Source of the DNA: Phytoseiulus persimilis
Lineage: Eukaryota; Arthropoda; Arachnida; Mesostigmata; Phytoseiidae
Direction of reading: 5' to 3'
DNA: 64,000 nucleotides
Assembly (NCBI GenBank): GCA_037576195.1
Contig: CM075103.1
Location: forward strand, 15,252,001-15,316,000
Both the position numbers and the translations under genes were made by a program. Positions within the stretch are counted from its first letter, which is position 1; every line of letters begins with the position of its first letter. Positions 44,297 through 54,210 of the stretch are shown here, piece after piece. The notes under the pieces are model-generated. The model did not search any database. It was not told where the DNA came from and saw only the letters and a program-made list of their open reading frames with translations.

Positions 44297-44345
44297 TACA
44301 GGGTATTTCCAAGTCGGGAATTTTCGAGCCCGATTCTGTTTTGTT
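44297..44345 (+). repeat. Solo end of the CAGGGT foldback MITE
   Basis: TA followed by CAGGGT, AGTCGGGAATTTTCGAGCCC and GATTCTGTTTTG. It matches the outer 45 bp of the MITE at 22725. The second arm and centre are missing. Confidence 0.75.
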
Positions 44346-44733
44346 TGTGCGTTTGTATCGCGCCACAGTAGCTCAGAAGCAGCTGTCAGATTTTGGAGTC
44401 CATACCGCCCACCCCCGTTCAGCCCGAACGGGACCTCAGCATCTTGCGAATGATCCGCGGCGAAAACCGCGTGAGCCTCGAACCAGAAAGTTTGAACGAT
44501 ACTTTCATGCTCCGAAGAGCGTTTGAATCGGCAAGAAGGAAGCCATCAAAATCCACCGATGATCCGAGCAAGAATTTGTAGATGAGAAATCCGTAATGAT
44601 AGGATACAGCCCTCTCAAGAGTTCCCTAACTCGCTTTGTGATGTACATAGTTCATTGTTTGCTTGTTCTTTTACAGTGAATTGAACAATGCGTTCATTTG
44701 GCGAGTTGCCACATGAATGAAAGAGCTCATATA

Positions 44734-45720
44734 TTGGGTGGATGCAAATGTTCTGGGCCCCTAATTTCAATCGCTCATAACTCCGCTCCCAGGTGGCGCA
44801 GAAAGATAACAAAATATACGAAATGTGCGGAATTCAGTCGGATTTCATATGGAATCAACCGACTTTTTTTAAAAAGCACCATGCTCACAGAATCGATTTT
44901 ACTGAAAGGGTCGAAATTCGAAAAATCGCGATTTCGCGGTTCCGGCGAAACGAAGATTATGACCCCCTGTTTTCTCTTCGGAATCATAAAGTTCGTCAAA
45001 AAATGAGCGGTTTCGAAAAAAACAGAGTTATCGGCTTCCGAAGATTCAATATTTTTGTGTTTTTTTGATGACCCTTTTCCCGCCAGTTGAACGGTCCCAT
45101 TGATGGGATACGCTGGAAGTTCGTGAAAGTTTCAAAAACTCCAGCTATCACCTCGGGATGGCCAACCGAGATCAACTGATCCGGAGCGCAATGCTCTACG
45201 AGTTCCTCAAGGGGAATTCAGCGGCCGAGACGAAGCAATTGAAACACGTGTTCCGTGAAGCCACTTCGTCTCTTTTCACAGTGAAGAGGTGGTTCGCCAA
45301 GTTCCAAGACAGCGAATACCTGAACTGTGAGCAACGATCAGGCCGACCTGTCGAATTGAGTGACGACGACTTGGTTGCCTTTCTCAACGAGAATCCGTCG
45401 ATAACAACCGGCGAGCATATACCCGATGGATGGGTCGCAGTGAAATGACTCTTCCGTCGCTGAAGGAGACGAAAATGATTCCGACAATCCACCTTTGATT
45501 CGAAGGTCTCTTCTTGCGAGCCGAACATTGATGGAAAGCGTTGAGAGGACGTTTCCAAGAGGCTTCTGAGAGTTTCCGGGAGAATTTCAGCGTATCCCAT
45601 CCATGAGACGTTCGATTGGCGGAAAAAGGTCAACAAAGAATCACGAAAAAATCGAATCTTTGGGAGCCGCTATCTCCGCTTTGCCGTGGCCAAAATGCTC
45701 AATTTCTTAGCGCAGAAATG
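44734..45720 (+). mobile_element. Internally deleted mariner element with long TIRs
   Basis: Starts after TA (44732-44733) with TTGGGTGGATGCAAATG and carries the complete left TIR (CATAACTCCGCTCCCAGG, AGCACCATGCTCACAG, CCCCTGTTTTCTC, then GGGATACGCTGGAAG at about 45105). A transposase N-terminal frame follows (45158-45448). Sequence from about 45540 to 45715 is the reverse complement of the inner left TIR (GAATTTCAGCGTATCCCATCC, GATTGGCGG, GCGGAG), so the right TIR is present only in its inner half; the outer end is lost near 45720. This copy links the MITEs at 3174 and 21868 to a mariner-like source. Confidence 0.82.
45158..45448 (+). pseudogene. Mariner transposase N-terminal fragment (96 residues)
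   Basis: Starts MANRDQLIRSAMLYEFLKG and continues through the first helix-turn-helix (SAAETKQLKHVF), VKRWFAKFQDSEYLNCE, and the linker RSGRPVELSDDDLVAFLNE between the two DNA-binding motifs, all as in mariner proteins (family length about 345). It then breaks into a stop; the DDD catalytic domain is missing. The fragment contains only the DNA-binding part, so if made it could bind TIRs but not cut, which is inference. Confidence 0.8.
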
Positions 45721-46148
45721 CGTTTTTCTTCGGGCGTGTTTACTAGGGTGTCACTGGGAGTGGAGCGAAAAAATGGGAACGAAAAAAACCCAGGAACGGT
45801 TCATCCACGGGTTGAACCGGGGCGCAGAAATGCGAACAACCTAGCGTCAAGCCGGGAGACAGACAAAATTCGTCGATGAATGAATTGAAAAGTACGGTGG
45901 ATTGGTTTCGGAACACCTACCAAAAAACGAGACGACGATTTTTTTGTTGAGTGGTGCCCCACCCCCTCGAGAGGGGGAAACGCTTCAGCACATTGAGATT
46001 TCTTATCAATGGCGGTTGCATGTGTCCAATATTTCTCGAGTGCTTCCGCCCAAAGCCCCCCTCAATTTGTTTTCGACGGTCTTATTTTCAGTGCTCCGGA
46101 ACGTTGACGGGCGTTCATCAAATTATCATGCTAAGGTTAGAAGGTCGC

Positions 46149-46615
46149 TTAGAATTTGGTCAGGAAAGTGAATACCGGGTTTTGATGACTGAAGTAGCTT
46201 ATGTGTGTGTCACAGTAGCAATCTTGGATGCCTCTCGAGAATATGATATCGATGCATGTCCGGCCACGTGTTGTCGATATCTCAGGATCGGTCATTAGTT
46301 CAAGATTTTCAAATTTTTTCGTTTTACAATAATTACAATTTATCTGATGATAATGGTTGTATGCACACAAATTTTCAAATTGATTTTGCATAAATCCGAT
46401 ATTTTTCTCCTTTCTGAGGGGTCTTTCAGGTTCCAATTGAAATCACCGCATAGAATCAGCGAAGTTCTCTGGTTTTGTATACCAGGGGACAGAACATGGT
46501 CATATTTCAGTAGGAACTCTTCAATGAGTTCGAACGATGTTCCCGGATTCATAGATACACACTGTCACAAGGACGGTTAGTTGGTTACAGGTAGTATTTA
46601 ACAGGCACAAATGTC
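46149..46615 (-). pseudogene. LINE apurinic-type endonuclease fragment
   Basis: Read from right: NPGTSFELIEEFLLKY, SLILCGDFNWNL (the GDFN motif of APE-type endonucleases, about 46440), TTRGRTCIDIIFSRGI (the T..S..D.I motif, about 46260-46215) and SYFSHQNPV (a decayed SDH motif, His kept, about 46185-46170). The reading changes frame at about 46370. No RT is attached. It stands alone between the mariner copy and a 45-bp array. Confidence 0.72.
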
Positions 46616-46819
46616 ACCAGGATATTCATCAATGAGATCTGGTGTAATTGTGGGAGTTGCTTGCGTAGGTGCTCCTCTGCGTTCGTGAATAGCAACTCCA
46701 CCTGTCGACCACGGGGTCAAACGTGGACCCCCTGAGCGACTTCGATGAAGTTTGTGGACTGCCGTGCCCCAGGGGGTCGATCACCGACCTTCGATTTTTC
46801 GGAGCGATTCCGGGAAAAT

Positions 46820-46960
46820 CAGACCTTCACTTTCCAAGTCTGGAGGGGTGCTTCCGGGACCGATCTGATCATTACTTTCCCAGATTTGAGGGGTGATTCC
46901 GGGACCGATCTGACCATTACTTCCCAAGTCTGTAGAGGTGATTCCGGGACTAGACATCAT
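46820..46960 (-). repeat. 45-bp minisatellite, diverged, three units
   Basis: Reverse-orientation units with GGGGTGATTCCGGGACC and TCTGACCATTACTT. It stops at a non-repetitive 75-bp interval before the next block at 47040. Confidence 0.8.
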
Positions 46961-47039
46961 TTTCCGTAGTACTGCAAATGAATTCCCGTACCAGCCGGTA
47001 CAGAAGTTAATTTTTCGTACCCTGGATCCGAGGATCCTC

Positions 47040-47435
47040 ACTACTTATGATCGGCTTCGTCTGTCAGTATGTCCGCATTCCTCCTGGAATACATGGGGGT
47101 GATTCCGGCACCAATCTGAGCATACTTCTCTGAGTCTGGAGGAGTGATTCCGGAACCAATCCGACAATATTTTTCCGAGGCTGGAAGAATGATTCCGGGA
47201 CCAATTCGACAACACGTTGCCGAGTCTGGTGGGTGATTTCGGGACCAATCTGACAATATTTTGCCGAGTCTGGTGGAGTGATTCCGGCAGCAATCTGACA
47301 ATCTTTTGCCGAGTCTGGTGGAGTGATTCCGGGACCAATCTTAGGATACTCTTTGGAGTCTGGAGGGGTGAGTCCAGTATCGACCTGACCATACTTTTTG
47401 GACGCTGAGGAGGTAATTCCGGAGTCCATCTGACC
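47040..47435 (-). repeat. 45-bp minisatellite with conserved tail, reverse orientation
   Basis: About eight diverged units (GATTCCGGGACCAATCTGAC, GAGTCTGGTGG). Its low-coordinate end carries the tail seen at 1835-1895 and 2155-2205, here reversed (ATGATCGGCTTCGTCTGTCAG, TGTCCGCATTCC). The tail therefore marks one fixed end of the repeat family. Confidence 0.85.
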
Positions 47436-47439
47436 ATAA

Positions 47440-48235
47440 CAGCATGTACCAATCAACCGGATGAGAACATTGTTTCAGAGTGCCAAAAGTGTCTCGATGC
47501 AAGGGATCGTAGTCCGACCGCGCCAAGCGCGGCCCACTCTAGTCGGCCCCACTCTACATGTTGTAGCTCCCGATACGTGCCGGAACCTGAGTAAATCGTG
47601 AGCTAGAAGTTTGGAGCGAGGAGTGACTATTGAGCGACCGAACAAACTGCGTGCTTTAGTGTTTCCTGGATTGGGTTCGGATGTTTCCGTTTTCTGAGAT
47701 GGTTGGGGAGTTAGTCGGGGAGCTGGTAGCCGGATAATATAACGATCACAGTGGCCACATGTGTGTTATGCGCTGGCGGTGAAACCGGCATTGCATCCGA
47801 GGGCGCAGGCGCGGGGTAGAGATCAATAGTGAAGAAGCGAAGGCACCCGGGACCAATGTAAAGCAAGAACGCGACCGGCGAGAAGAGAAAGACCCTGCAA
47901 GAGGGAAATGTATTGAAAAAGCTTGAGAGTAGAAGAGTAGATTTGCTCGCCGACAAATTGTGACCGTCCTCAAAACGTCCCTCTCTTCCGCTGCCCTAGC
48001 GTCAAAGGTCGACTAAGCATCCAGCCCCCGCTCCCAGTTGTGTCCGAGTAAGTTCGTCTTCTTACTCCGTGAGTCGTAGCTCCTTCTTCACCCAGATCTT
48101 AGGACCTCACCTAGTGCGAGCTTTGGCACACAGCGGAAACCTCCGTTACAGTATTGTCAGAGAACAGAGGTAGAGTCACAATACCGCACGGAGCGAGAAT
48201 CAGGTATCGACCGCTCCCTTATCCGGCTTCCGGCT
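47440..48235. other. Anonymous sequence between arrays
   Basis: No convincing frame (two minus frames near 47711-47973 shadow each other). No element end seen. Confidence 0.4.
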
Positions 48236-48237
48236 CT

Positions 48238-48628
48238 CCAGATTCGGAGAAGCATGGTCAGATTGGTCCCAGAACCACTCCTCCAGACTCGGCAAAATGT
48301 TGTCAGATTGGTCCTAGAATCACCCCCACGGACTCGGAAAAATATTGTCAGATTGGTCCCAGAATCACCCCTACAGACTCGGAAAAATATTGTCAGATTG
48401 GTCCTGGAATCACCCCTCCAGATTCGGGAGAGTATGCTCAGATTGGTCCCGGAATCATCCCTTCAGACTCGGCAAAATATTGTCAGATTGGTCCTGGAAT
48501 CAACCCATCAAACTCAGAAAAGTATGCTCAGATTGGTCCCGGAATCACTCCTCCAGACTCGGAAAAAGATTGTCCGATTCGTCCCGGAATCACCCCTCCA
48601 AATTCAGAAGAATATTGTCTGGAATGAG
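48238..48628 (+). repeat. 45-bp minisatellite, plus orientation, about 8-9 units
   Basis: Diverged units with TCAGATTGGTCC and GGAATCACCCCTCCAGA. Frames of 157-163 codons pass through it in all three plus phases, showing they are by-products. Confidence 0.85.
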
Positions 48629-48964
48629 AGTTTCGCTCCAGTCGAGTTTGAGGCCGATAGAAATTCGGTTCGTTGGCGGAGGGAAGTTTCCTTCTTCTTC
48701 TCTTCGGCCAGCGTCGAACCAGCCGATGGGATTCCTTGTTGGTAAAGAACTCCGCCAGCCAGGAGAATTTACACCGCACCGATATCTAGTTCTCCTTGCA
48801 TCTCCTGGGGCGGAATGATCTCCTTTGCGCCGCCCGCCGCTAAAGAGCGAGAAATAGGCGATAAATCTCCTCAGGAGGAGGCTCGCTCTCTGGCTGGCTC
48901 GCTCGCTCGTTCGTTCGGCCCCTCGTCAGCTAGCCGGCCTGGCGGCTAACGCACCCCTTCATCA

Positions 48965-49195
48965 CCCCTTCAGACTCAGAAGAGTAAGGTCAGATGGGTC
49001 TCGGAATCACCCCTCCAGCCTTGGAAGAGGGTGGTCAGATTGGTCCCGGAATCACCTCTCCAAACCTGGGAGAGGATGGTCAGATTGGTCCCGGAATCCC
49101 CCCTCCACCTTTCGAAAAGTATGGTCAGAGTGGTCTCGGAATCACCCCTCCAGACTTGAAAGAGAATGGTCAGATTGGTCTCGAAATCACCCCCC
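48965..49195 (+). repeat. 45-bp minisatellite, plus orientation, about 5 units
   Basis: Units with GGTCAGATTGGTC and GGAATCACCCCTCCA, ending in a C homopolymer (49190-49200) that abuts the LINE ORF1 zinc-knuckle segment on the other strand. The preceding interval 48640-48960 has no gene; it contains a GCTC/GCTG-rich run (about 48885-48945). Confidence 0.85.
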
Positions 49196-49199
49196 CCCC

Positions 49200-49882
49200 C
49201 CATCGATTTTCTCCCCACCGTGATCCATTCGTCGGTCGGTCTTGTATCGCCTCGGTTGCCCCGTTTCCCGGCACCAATGACCTCTTTTATTTTTTGCCCC
49301 CGAGCCGGACAGGCGCTGCTTTCAGCCCGGTGCCCGTCTAACTTACATACATAGCACCTCGGGGCCTCCACGCAATCGTTCGCCAGATGATCCGGGCTTC
49401 TGAATCTGTAACATAGTTTGACGGGCATGGTTGTAACCGAGTCTGCATACGTTAGTGCTGGGACTGCTGTGCTTTTCCATTGGATCTTTGTGACTTCGAA
49501 TGTGTTGAATCTCCACAGCGACTTGGCGTGCATTTTTCTGATCACTTTCTCTGCTTTTCCCTCCCATATCTTTTCCTGTTCCTGAAGGTAGTTTTTCTCG
49601 TTGCAGAGCGTTATTCCTAGGTATTTGTACTGGTCGAGTAGCGGTATCAGTTGGTTCTGTATACGGAGTGTTTCCTCCGATTCTGAGTCTTTTAGTTTTG
49701 CAAATTCTACAATCGCGCTTTTATCGGGGTTGAATCGGAGTCCCATTTCTCCTCCGAATTCCGATGCAACTTCCAATAACCGCTCCATGTTTTTCATGGA
49801 TTGTGCCATCAGCACCAGGTCATCGGCAAATAACAGGCCACATATGTTGAGGTGTTTTGGTTGTTGTAGGTCGAAGATAGAG
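49200..49882 (-). pseudogene. LINE mosaic: RT C-half fused to ORF1 zinc knuckles
   Basis: A single open frame (continuing into the array) reads FADDLVLMAQSMKNMERLLE (catalytic Asp pair intact, about 49830), LRFNPDKSAIVEF, YKYLGITLCNEKNYLQEQE, SLWRFNTFEVTKIQWK and PALTYADSVTTM of a non-LTR RT. Then, without a stop, it reads KLCYRFRSPDHLANDC and CYVCKLDGHRAESSACP (two CCHC knuckles; in the first the second Cys is Phe), which belong at the end of LINE ORF1, not downstream of RT. The boundary is at about 49430. The RT half continues across the pogo insertion at 52306. Confidence 0.83.
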
Positions 49883-50367
49883 TACAACCTCGATTATTTC
49901 AACTAATCGATGCAAGAAAACGTTGGAATAATCGGAAGTTGAAATAATCGAGAGAAGACAAAATCACCCACATTCTTGGACTCCGCAACCGATTTGGGAA
50001 TAAGGGTCCGAGTTCGAACGCCAACCGATCCTGAATGATACGAGATATTTTGGCGACGGAAGATTCTGAACGATGGTTTCATATTCCACATAATTTATTC
50101 AGTGTGACGAGACTCTCCGATTCTCCTTGCCGCTGCCATTGCTCGGAGATATGCCAGACGAATCAGGTCGTGCTCTTCACTACCTTCTTGCCTCTCCAAC
50201 CACCTCAACGCCACGTCGAAGGCCTCGTGGGCTTCCGCGGCGGATGGAGGAGGAGGGAAGTTCTCTTCTTCCACCTCAATCTCATCTTCAGAAATATGGG
50301 TTACGTCGTGGATGATTTCATCGTCGTTCAAAATGGGGAAACCTTCGAGTGATGCATCGCATCTCAG

Positions 50368-51661
50368 TCATTCGTCATCATTGTCCGTGTCACACTCCTC
50401 GAACCCTTCAGTTTCGCGGAGTGTCTCCCCGATGTTTCCGGCTTCCACAGTACCGTTCGCTGATAGCGGCCCGCGATCGACGTTTGTTCTCATTAGCTTG
50501 CTCCAAGCGTTCTTCAATGTCTCTGGTTTCACGGACTCCCATGCTTCTGTGAGCATGTAGCAAGCGTCTTTCAGAATGATCAACTTAGAGAAGTTTTTCA
50601 TCGCATTCTGATCTGAGTCGTCCAAAGCGAATAGTCTAGACCCGAGGCACCTACGATACGCTCGCTTCAACGTTTCGATCAGACACTGATCCATGGGCTT
50701 AAGGATGGATGTAACGTTCGGATGCAGATTCATAACGCTGAAGAATCCGTCGTCTCTTCGAAGTGAATCCTGTGAGGGGTGGGACGGGGCATTGTCTAGA
50801 ATGAGCAGGACTTTGCCCCGTTTCCCGGTGGATTCCTGATTCTTCTTCACTTCCGGTATGAACGTGTTTTCATACCAATCCGTGAAAATGTCTCGTGTCG
50901 TCCATGCCTTGGTCTGGCTCCTGTACACCAGTGGCAGCTTCTCATTCTTGAAGCATCTCGGGTTCTTCGATCTCCCGATTAAAAACATGGGAATCCTGTG
51001 AGTTCCAGTTGCGTTGGCGCACACCATCACCGTGACACGTTCTTTCCTGGACTTATGGCCCGGTGCTGCTTGCTCACGACGCGCCACCAGAGATTTGCTC
51101 GGGAGTGCCTTGTAGAACAGTCCTGTCTCATCAGCATTGTAGGTGAAGTCCGGGTCATACTCTCCAGCCTCAATGAACCTTCTGTAGCTGTCGACGAAGA
51201 ATTCTGCCGCAGCTGTGTCTGACGACAAACTCTCCCCTTACCATTCCGATTTCACGGATTCCGTGGCGTCCTTCGAAGTTCTCCAACCAGCCTTGGCTGG
51301 CTTTGAAGTTAGGATCACCTCCGAGTCTTGAGTTGAAATCAAGTGCTTTTTCTCGTGAAATGAAGCCTGACAACGGAAATCCCAGCAATCGTTTCTGAGT
51401 GAACCACGTGAAGAGTGCGGCTTCCAGCATTTCGTTTCTGGTCTTTTTCATCGATTTGATATCTACCGCGAGGTCTTGCTCTTGGTGTGTGTTCATGACC
51501 GCCACAATGGCCTCGGAATTTTTCTTCAGATAGGAGAGAGTGGACCTTGTAACACCATGCTCATCTGCTAACGATGAACCCGAGACGCCACGTTCCAGGT
51601 CTTCGATGATCTTGGCCCTCTGTTGAACAGTCAACACTTTCTTCGGTTTTCGACCAGACAT
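50368..51661 (-). pseudogene. pogo/Tigger transposase with a single frameshift
   Basis: ATG at 51661 (MSGRKPKKVLTVQQR). Part 1 holds a Psq/CENP-B-type helix-turn-helix (AKIIEDLERGVSGSSLADEHGV, about residues 17-40) and the second CENP-B-like binding motif (ASQGWLENFEGRHGI). At about 51230-51240 the frame shifts by one base at GGTAAGGGGAGAG. Part 2 (51228-50368) contains the whole DDE_1 domain: YNADETGLFYK (first Asp), LLILDNAPSHP (second) and LKPMDQCLIETLKRAY (third), then an acidic C-terminus ending DTDNDDE. Apart from that one base nothing is broken, so it may be a very young pseudogene or an assembly or sequencing error. An intron is unlikely, as no acceptor is near. Confidence 0.88.
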
Positions 51662-52204
51662 GGTACTCAGCGACTGCTTCGAATGATGTTTCAAAGCGAC
51701 TGATCGATTCTCAAGTCGAATCATACATGTCCGACGAGATTCGCTGATGTCGCTCTCAGCTCGATTGACATCACTCCGATGGTGACCATTCATCGAAGTG
51801 TCGTGTTACACATTTACATCGAACTTATTCTCAGAGGCTCGTTCTCAGACGGCGATAAGGTGTTTCCGATTGATCGACCCCGCAGCGTCGAATCTGTCTT
51901 TGTCGTGTAGCTGAATGAATGCGTCCCGAAATGATGCAAGAATCAGCCCATGACCAGCTTAAACTCTGATTCTGGGGAACACCTCGAATGTTCGTTCGTA
52001 GGTGACTCGTCGTGGTTTTAGAATGAATGTTTTTTTTTCATCTGTCGGGGTTTTCGCAGTATAGCATCGACCCTCTCTGGCCTGCAAATTCTCATGTCAG
52101 CATGGATGCCCCTCGTATGTGTTTCTCCGAACGACCGGCCAATCGAAATCAGACGGTGTCCCCGTTGAAAATACGCTTCCGGTCGACATCCTTCGGCCTG
52201 CTCC

Positions 52205-52302
52205 GCAGAGTTGAAATGATCGAGGTTGAAATGATCGAGTTTGAAATGCGAAAGGTTGAAATAATCGAAATAGAAATAATCGAGGTTGAAATAATCGAGG
52301 GT
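52205..52302. repeat. Subterminal 15-bp iterations of the pogo element
   Basis: Six imperfect 15-bp units GTTGAAAT(A/G)ATCGAG in tandem ending in the TIR. The left end has two such motifs (about 49895 and 49930-49943, opposite orientation to each other). Probable transposase-binding sites, by analogy with subterminal motifs of pogo elements. Confidence 0.75.
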
Positions 52303-52305
52303 GTA

Positions 52306-52795
52306 CTGTATTTCCCTCCGTCCTGACCTTGAACCCAGCTTTGGTTCGCTCCAACCTTTTTTCCAGGTCGGAGATGTATAAAATAAATAGTACTTGACTC
52401 ATTGGACATCCTTGTCGGAGGCCTTCATCACTTGGGATCGTTTCGGACATGTGTGCCATATTGTAGGGTCACCTCATTGTCACTATACAGACCCTGAATT
52501 ATTTCTACCATAGTTTTGGGCATACCTTTTCTCTTCAGCACCTCCCACAGGCGAGTTCTGTCTATTCTATCATAGGCCCGCGTGCGGTCTAAGAAGCAGG
52601 TGACTAGTCAGGCTTTTTCCCGCCTGGCCGCCTCTATCAACGGTTTGAGGATGTAGATGCATTCGTCTCCTCTCCTTCCTTTTCGGAAGCCGTGCTGCAT
52701 TTCTCCGAGGATCCCATCATCTTCCATCCAATTCTGGATTTCTTTACACAGGATCCTTGCGAATAATCTATACATATTACTGGATATTCCGCTTC
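52306..52795 (-). pseudogene. LINE RT N-half, other side of the pogo insertion
   Basis: From right: SSNMYRLFARILCKEI, MQHGFRKGRRGDECIYIL (RT fingers, about 52705-52655), LVTCFLDRTRAYDRID (palm, about 52605-52560; a TAG precedes it), LWEVLKRKGMPK, then GLRQGCPMSQVLFILYISDLE (about 52425-52365) and FKVRTEG just before the transposon. FADD follows on the far side at about 49830. The join is off by one base, so a small deletion or the TA duplication shifted the frame. Confidence 0.85.
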
Positions 52796-53036
52796 CACCG
52801 GTGAGACCAGCGGGTCGAAACCCCAGAGAGCCACTGTTCGCTCCCCACGTGCCACTCTCACGTCGGCGTCTAGATTCGCCTTCTCCTTGAGTATCCTCAC
52901 TAGATCCCTCCGCGCACCCTCCTTCACCTCGGGTTGAGTCTTATAATGAGATTACCCTCCCCATCCCTCGTCGGTACCCCTCGGATTCTCAGATCCGATT
53001 CGCAGGAGTCCCATTGTTCCCTGATCCCCCTCAGAG
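52762..53036. repeat. 275-bp tandem duplication, unit 1
   Basis: CGAATAATCTATACATATTA through CCCCCTCAGAG; unit 2 is 53037-53312. It differs from unit 2 at several sites (ACTGG/ACCGG, TCGAAACC/TCGGAAACC, CTCGGGTTGAG/CTCGTTGAG). The unit contains the ORF1-to-RT boundary, so the duplication happened after that fusion. Confidence 0.9.
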
Positions 53037-54210
53037 CGAATAATCTATACATATTACCGGATATTCCGCTTCCACCGGTGAGACCAGCGGGTCGGAAACC
53101 CCAGAGAGCCACTGTTCGCTCCCCACTCGCCACTCTCACGTCGGCGTCTAGATTCGCCTTCTCCTTGAGTATCCTCACTAGATCCCTCCCCGCACCCTCC
53201 TTCACCTCGTTGAGTCTTATAATGAGATTACCCTCCCCATCCCTCGTCGGTACCCCTCGGATTCTCAGATCCGATTTGCAGGAGTCCCATTGCTCCCTGA
53301 TCCCCCTCAGAGCCTCCGCGAAGGTCCTCCACTCCCCCACCTCAACTTTTAACGTGGCCCCCTGGGAGCCCTCATTCCCGCTCGTCGTCCCTGCTGAGAC
53401 GAATTTCCCCCTTGAGCATACCCCGAGTTCCCCACGGACCCCAAGGGTCTTTCCCACGACTCTGTATGCAACTTCCAGAGCTCTCAGGAGCCACTGGGTC
53501 CGACAGGCCGGGTCAACGAAGACCTCCGGTCGGTCCCTCCCAGTTCCGGCGACCTCCAGAACCTTCTCGGCCCTCCTACCAGCAGAATGAGAGTCTCCGC
53601 CCCTGCGATCTGCCCTTTCTGATGATCCCTACAACCAGTCGTCTGGTGCCCTCCGGTCGCTTAGACCCCCTCGATTCCTCAACGATTTCCATCACGTCGA
53701 AATTCCTCAGGACCGCCACGTTGCCCGCCGCGAGCCCGCAGAGCTCCTCAATCTTAGGAAACTGTGCCCGAATGTCTCTCCAGGTTTCTCGATCCCCCTC
53801 GCCAATGATGACCATCTCAGTACCCCTGGCCCAGTTCTCCTCCGGTGTCCGCTTGACGTGCTTGAAGCGCTCCTCCGGCCATTCGAGGTCAAGGAGACCC
53901 AGGCGGTCCTCGAGCGTTACCGCCGTCGAGATCCTCTTCTCGATCTCCCCCACCTCTTCCTCCCGTGTTTTCACGCTATTGCCGCTTCCCTCACTGCCGC
54001 ATTTACTGCATGTGTCGCACCCCCTTTTTCCGTGCCCAGTCCGGGTCAATATTGCATCCCCTGCCTTCCTCGCCTTGGTTAAAGACCTCCTGAGGCTGGC
54101 TTCCAGCTTACTATACAGAATAGGTAGACCTTACCCAGGTCTTTCAGCTCCACCTTGGTATTCTGAGCTATACACAGATTCGAGAGTTTCTCCATCTACT
54201 TCCTCATAAG
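52796..54210 (-). pseudogene. LINE ORF1 N-terminal and middle part
   Basis: Reads right to left: a helical segment (EKLSNLCIAQNTKVELKDLG, about 54190-54130), CDTCSKCGS (about 54015), KRISTAVTLEDRLGLLDLEW (about 53940-53880), ETWRDIRAQFPKIEELCGLA (about 53790-53720). In the frame 53457-52924: EVGEWRTFAEALRGIREQWD, SDLRIRGVPTRDGEGNLIIR and DLVRILKEKANLDADVRV then RTVALWGF, the RRM-like core that precedes zinc knuckles in LINE gag proteins. Instead of knuckles it continues GLTGGSGIS.NMYRLFA, which is RT. The core is repeated by the 275-bp duplication. Confidence 0.72.
53037..53312. repeat. 275-bp tandem duplication, unit 2
   Basis: Second unit; continuous with the intact ORF1 sequence beyond 53312 (CCTCCGCGAAGG), so unit 2 is in original context on that side and unit 1 on the RT side. 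Confidence 0.9.

Larger units (their letters stand above)
49885..52303 (-). mobile_element. pogo/Tigger-type DNA transposon, almost intact
   Basis: 2419 bp with TIRs CAACCTCGATTATTTCAAC (left) and, read in reverse, CACCCTCGATTATTTCAAC (right), flanked by the TA target (49883-49884, 52304-52305). The flanks are the two halves of one reverse-transcriptase region, which proves the insertion. One gene on the minus strand. The GTTGAAATAATCGAG motif is iterated inside the right end and twice inside the left. Confidence 0.92.

Noticed and set aside
51228-51245. Intron at the GGTAAGGGG site in the pogo transposase
   Set aside because: A donor-like GTAAG is present, but the two protein halves are adjacent and no acceptor or missing sequence is seen; a one-base shift explains it.
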